64,000 nucleotides of DNA, from the NCBI GenBank assembly GCA_030737835.1, contig JAUJYN010000027.1, positions 1,240,001 to 1,304,000 on the forward strand, read 5' to 3'. Position numbers and translations under genes: made by a program. Below, piece by piece: positions 63,079 to 64,000 of the stretch. How positions within the stretch are numbered: the stretch's first letter is position 1; the number at the start of each line of letters is the position of its first letter. Origin of the DNA: Acorus gramineus. Taxonomy: Eukaryota; Streptophyta; Magnoliopsida; Acorales; Acoraceae. Under the pieces are notes generated by a model that was not told the DNA's origin, did not search any database, and saw only the letters and a list, made by a program, of their open reading frames with translations.

Positions 63079-64000
63079 ACCAAATGCACTCCAAACTTCA
63101 AGTTGGACAAAAGTTTATCATCTCTTTTAGGAAAGACCAAAATAACTTTTGTGGAAAATGAAATCTACTACCTCAATTTGTAGACAAATCCTGACTTGCA
63201 AGGCATACTTCAATGATGTCATATTGATTACGTGTCACGCTATGGTGAGGCCACATGGTGAGAGGTGAGGTTATGTGTTGTTTAGCGAGACGTCCATTAT
63301 GCCAAGTTGTCGTTAGCTTATTATGAGCCGTGACATGGGAATTACAACAGGATTACAGGAGTCGTCATAGCTTACTGCAGTACAACCTGTCAGTTGTGAC
63401 TGGTGCATTTCTGGCATTGTCTCTCTTCAAGAGAAATTGAACAATGGTAGTATTGACAAATCCAAAGATCTCTACTTATAAAATATTGGTGTCCAAGGAA
63501 CTATGTTCCTGTTCTCCTTTGTCAAAAAGGGATAAAGGGTATTTCGGTTTAAACAAACAAAACCCCCTTTATCATAAGGGTTGGGGTGTCTACCAAGGGT
63601 AACCATGTGATGAAAGAAGTAAAATGAAATCTCTTCCCATAGTCTTTATGATGGTTCCCATCTCATAGGAAGACATTGAGGATCGATAGGCACTTCAGGT
63701 TGGTTCTCATGTTTCATTCTTTCCCCCCAATATCAATAGTTACCATTGATGGGCAGCTTACCCAAAATATATCCGAAGTCTTCTCTAGGAGTATTTCATA
63801 TATCTTCTACATTGCTTCATCTGCACAAAACTCCTTGGATGCATGTCCTCATCCAAAAAATTGGCAGTAAAAATTGCCACGACATTCTTATAGTGAATTC
63901 ACATATAATTAAGTCTACGCTAGCATTTGCAATAATTATTGTAGGGGACCATTTTTTGTGGAGAACATCTATGAAGTTCCATACCACATCCCCAATAGCA
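63079..64000. other. Right edge, no feature recognised
   Basis: Mixed-composition sequence. I looked for the upstream GGH exons (the CLGFE block and signal peptide) and did not find them. Short open stretches such as 63676-63870 have no recognisable motif. Confidence 0.35.

Noticed and set aside
1-64000. CRISPR arrays, toxin-antitoxin or other prokaryotic systems
   Set aside because: No regularly spaced repeats with unique spacers and no bacterial genes; the sequence is plant nuclear DNA.

Overview
This window is nuclear DNA of a flowering plant with a large, transposon-filled genome. The evidence is two plant-type, intron-rich nuclear genes, plant LTR-retrotransposon lineages (long-LTR Tekay/Del-like chromovirus, Athila-like), and plant hAT, Mutator (MULE), PIF/Harbinger and L1 elements. 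The species cannot be named from the sequence. No rRNA, tRNA, CRISPR or bacterial feature was seen.

Left third (1-13431): a nest of LTR-retrotransposon fossils, all on the minus strand. An Athila-like element (gag 3353-4159, LTR 5064-9029) sits in an older long-LTR copy (9030-10550) and has itself received two younger long-LTR insertions (1-3200 and 5915-8489). To the right are a broken plant-mobile-domain/DUF1985-like gene piece (10551-11430), simple repeats and a hAT-type MITE (12961-13431).

Host gene 1 (13646-24758, plus): POLD3, the third subunit of DNA polymerase delta. Eight exons join in frame to 539 codons, ending in a PCNA-binding PIP box. An E2F-type site lies about 110 bp upstream of the ATG. 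Intron 3 holds a 3.6-kb hAT transposon with a broken DUF659-type transposase.

Middle (24759-51758): about 27 kb of mobile DNA. It holds L1 LINE pieces, AT-rich spacer, a PIF/Harbinger relic with a GRF zinc-finger gene, and head-to-head long-LTR chromovirus copies (31142-42236). It ends with a 6.0-kb MULE (45415-51422) that keeps about 110-bp terminal inverted repeats, carries a mudrA-type transposase and a PMD gene, and ends in a cluster of perfect palindromes.

Host gene 2 (51759-60026, minus): the last seven exons of gamma-glutamyl hydrolase (GGH, folate polyglutamate trimming). The 5' half lies beyond the right edge. A 6.1-kb intron holds a three-layer nest: a MITE inside a hAT inside another MITE. 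The rest of the window (60027-64000) is probably further GGH intron, with a Ty3/gypsy pol relic and another MITE.

The two host genes converge. As I recall the Arabidopsis map, POLD3 (At1g78650) lies next to the GGH cluster (At1g78660-78680). The window would then be an old gene pair kept together while its spacer and introns filled with transposons.
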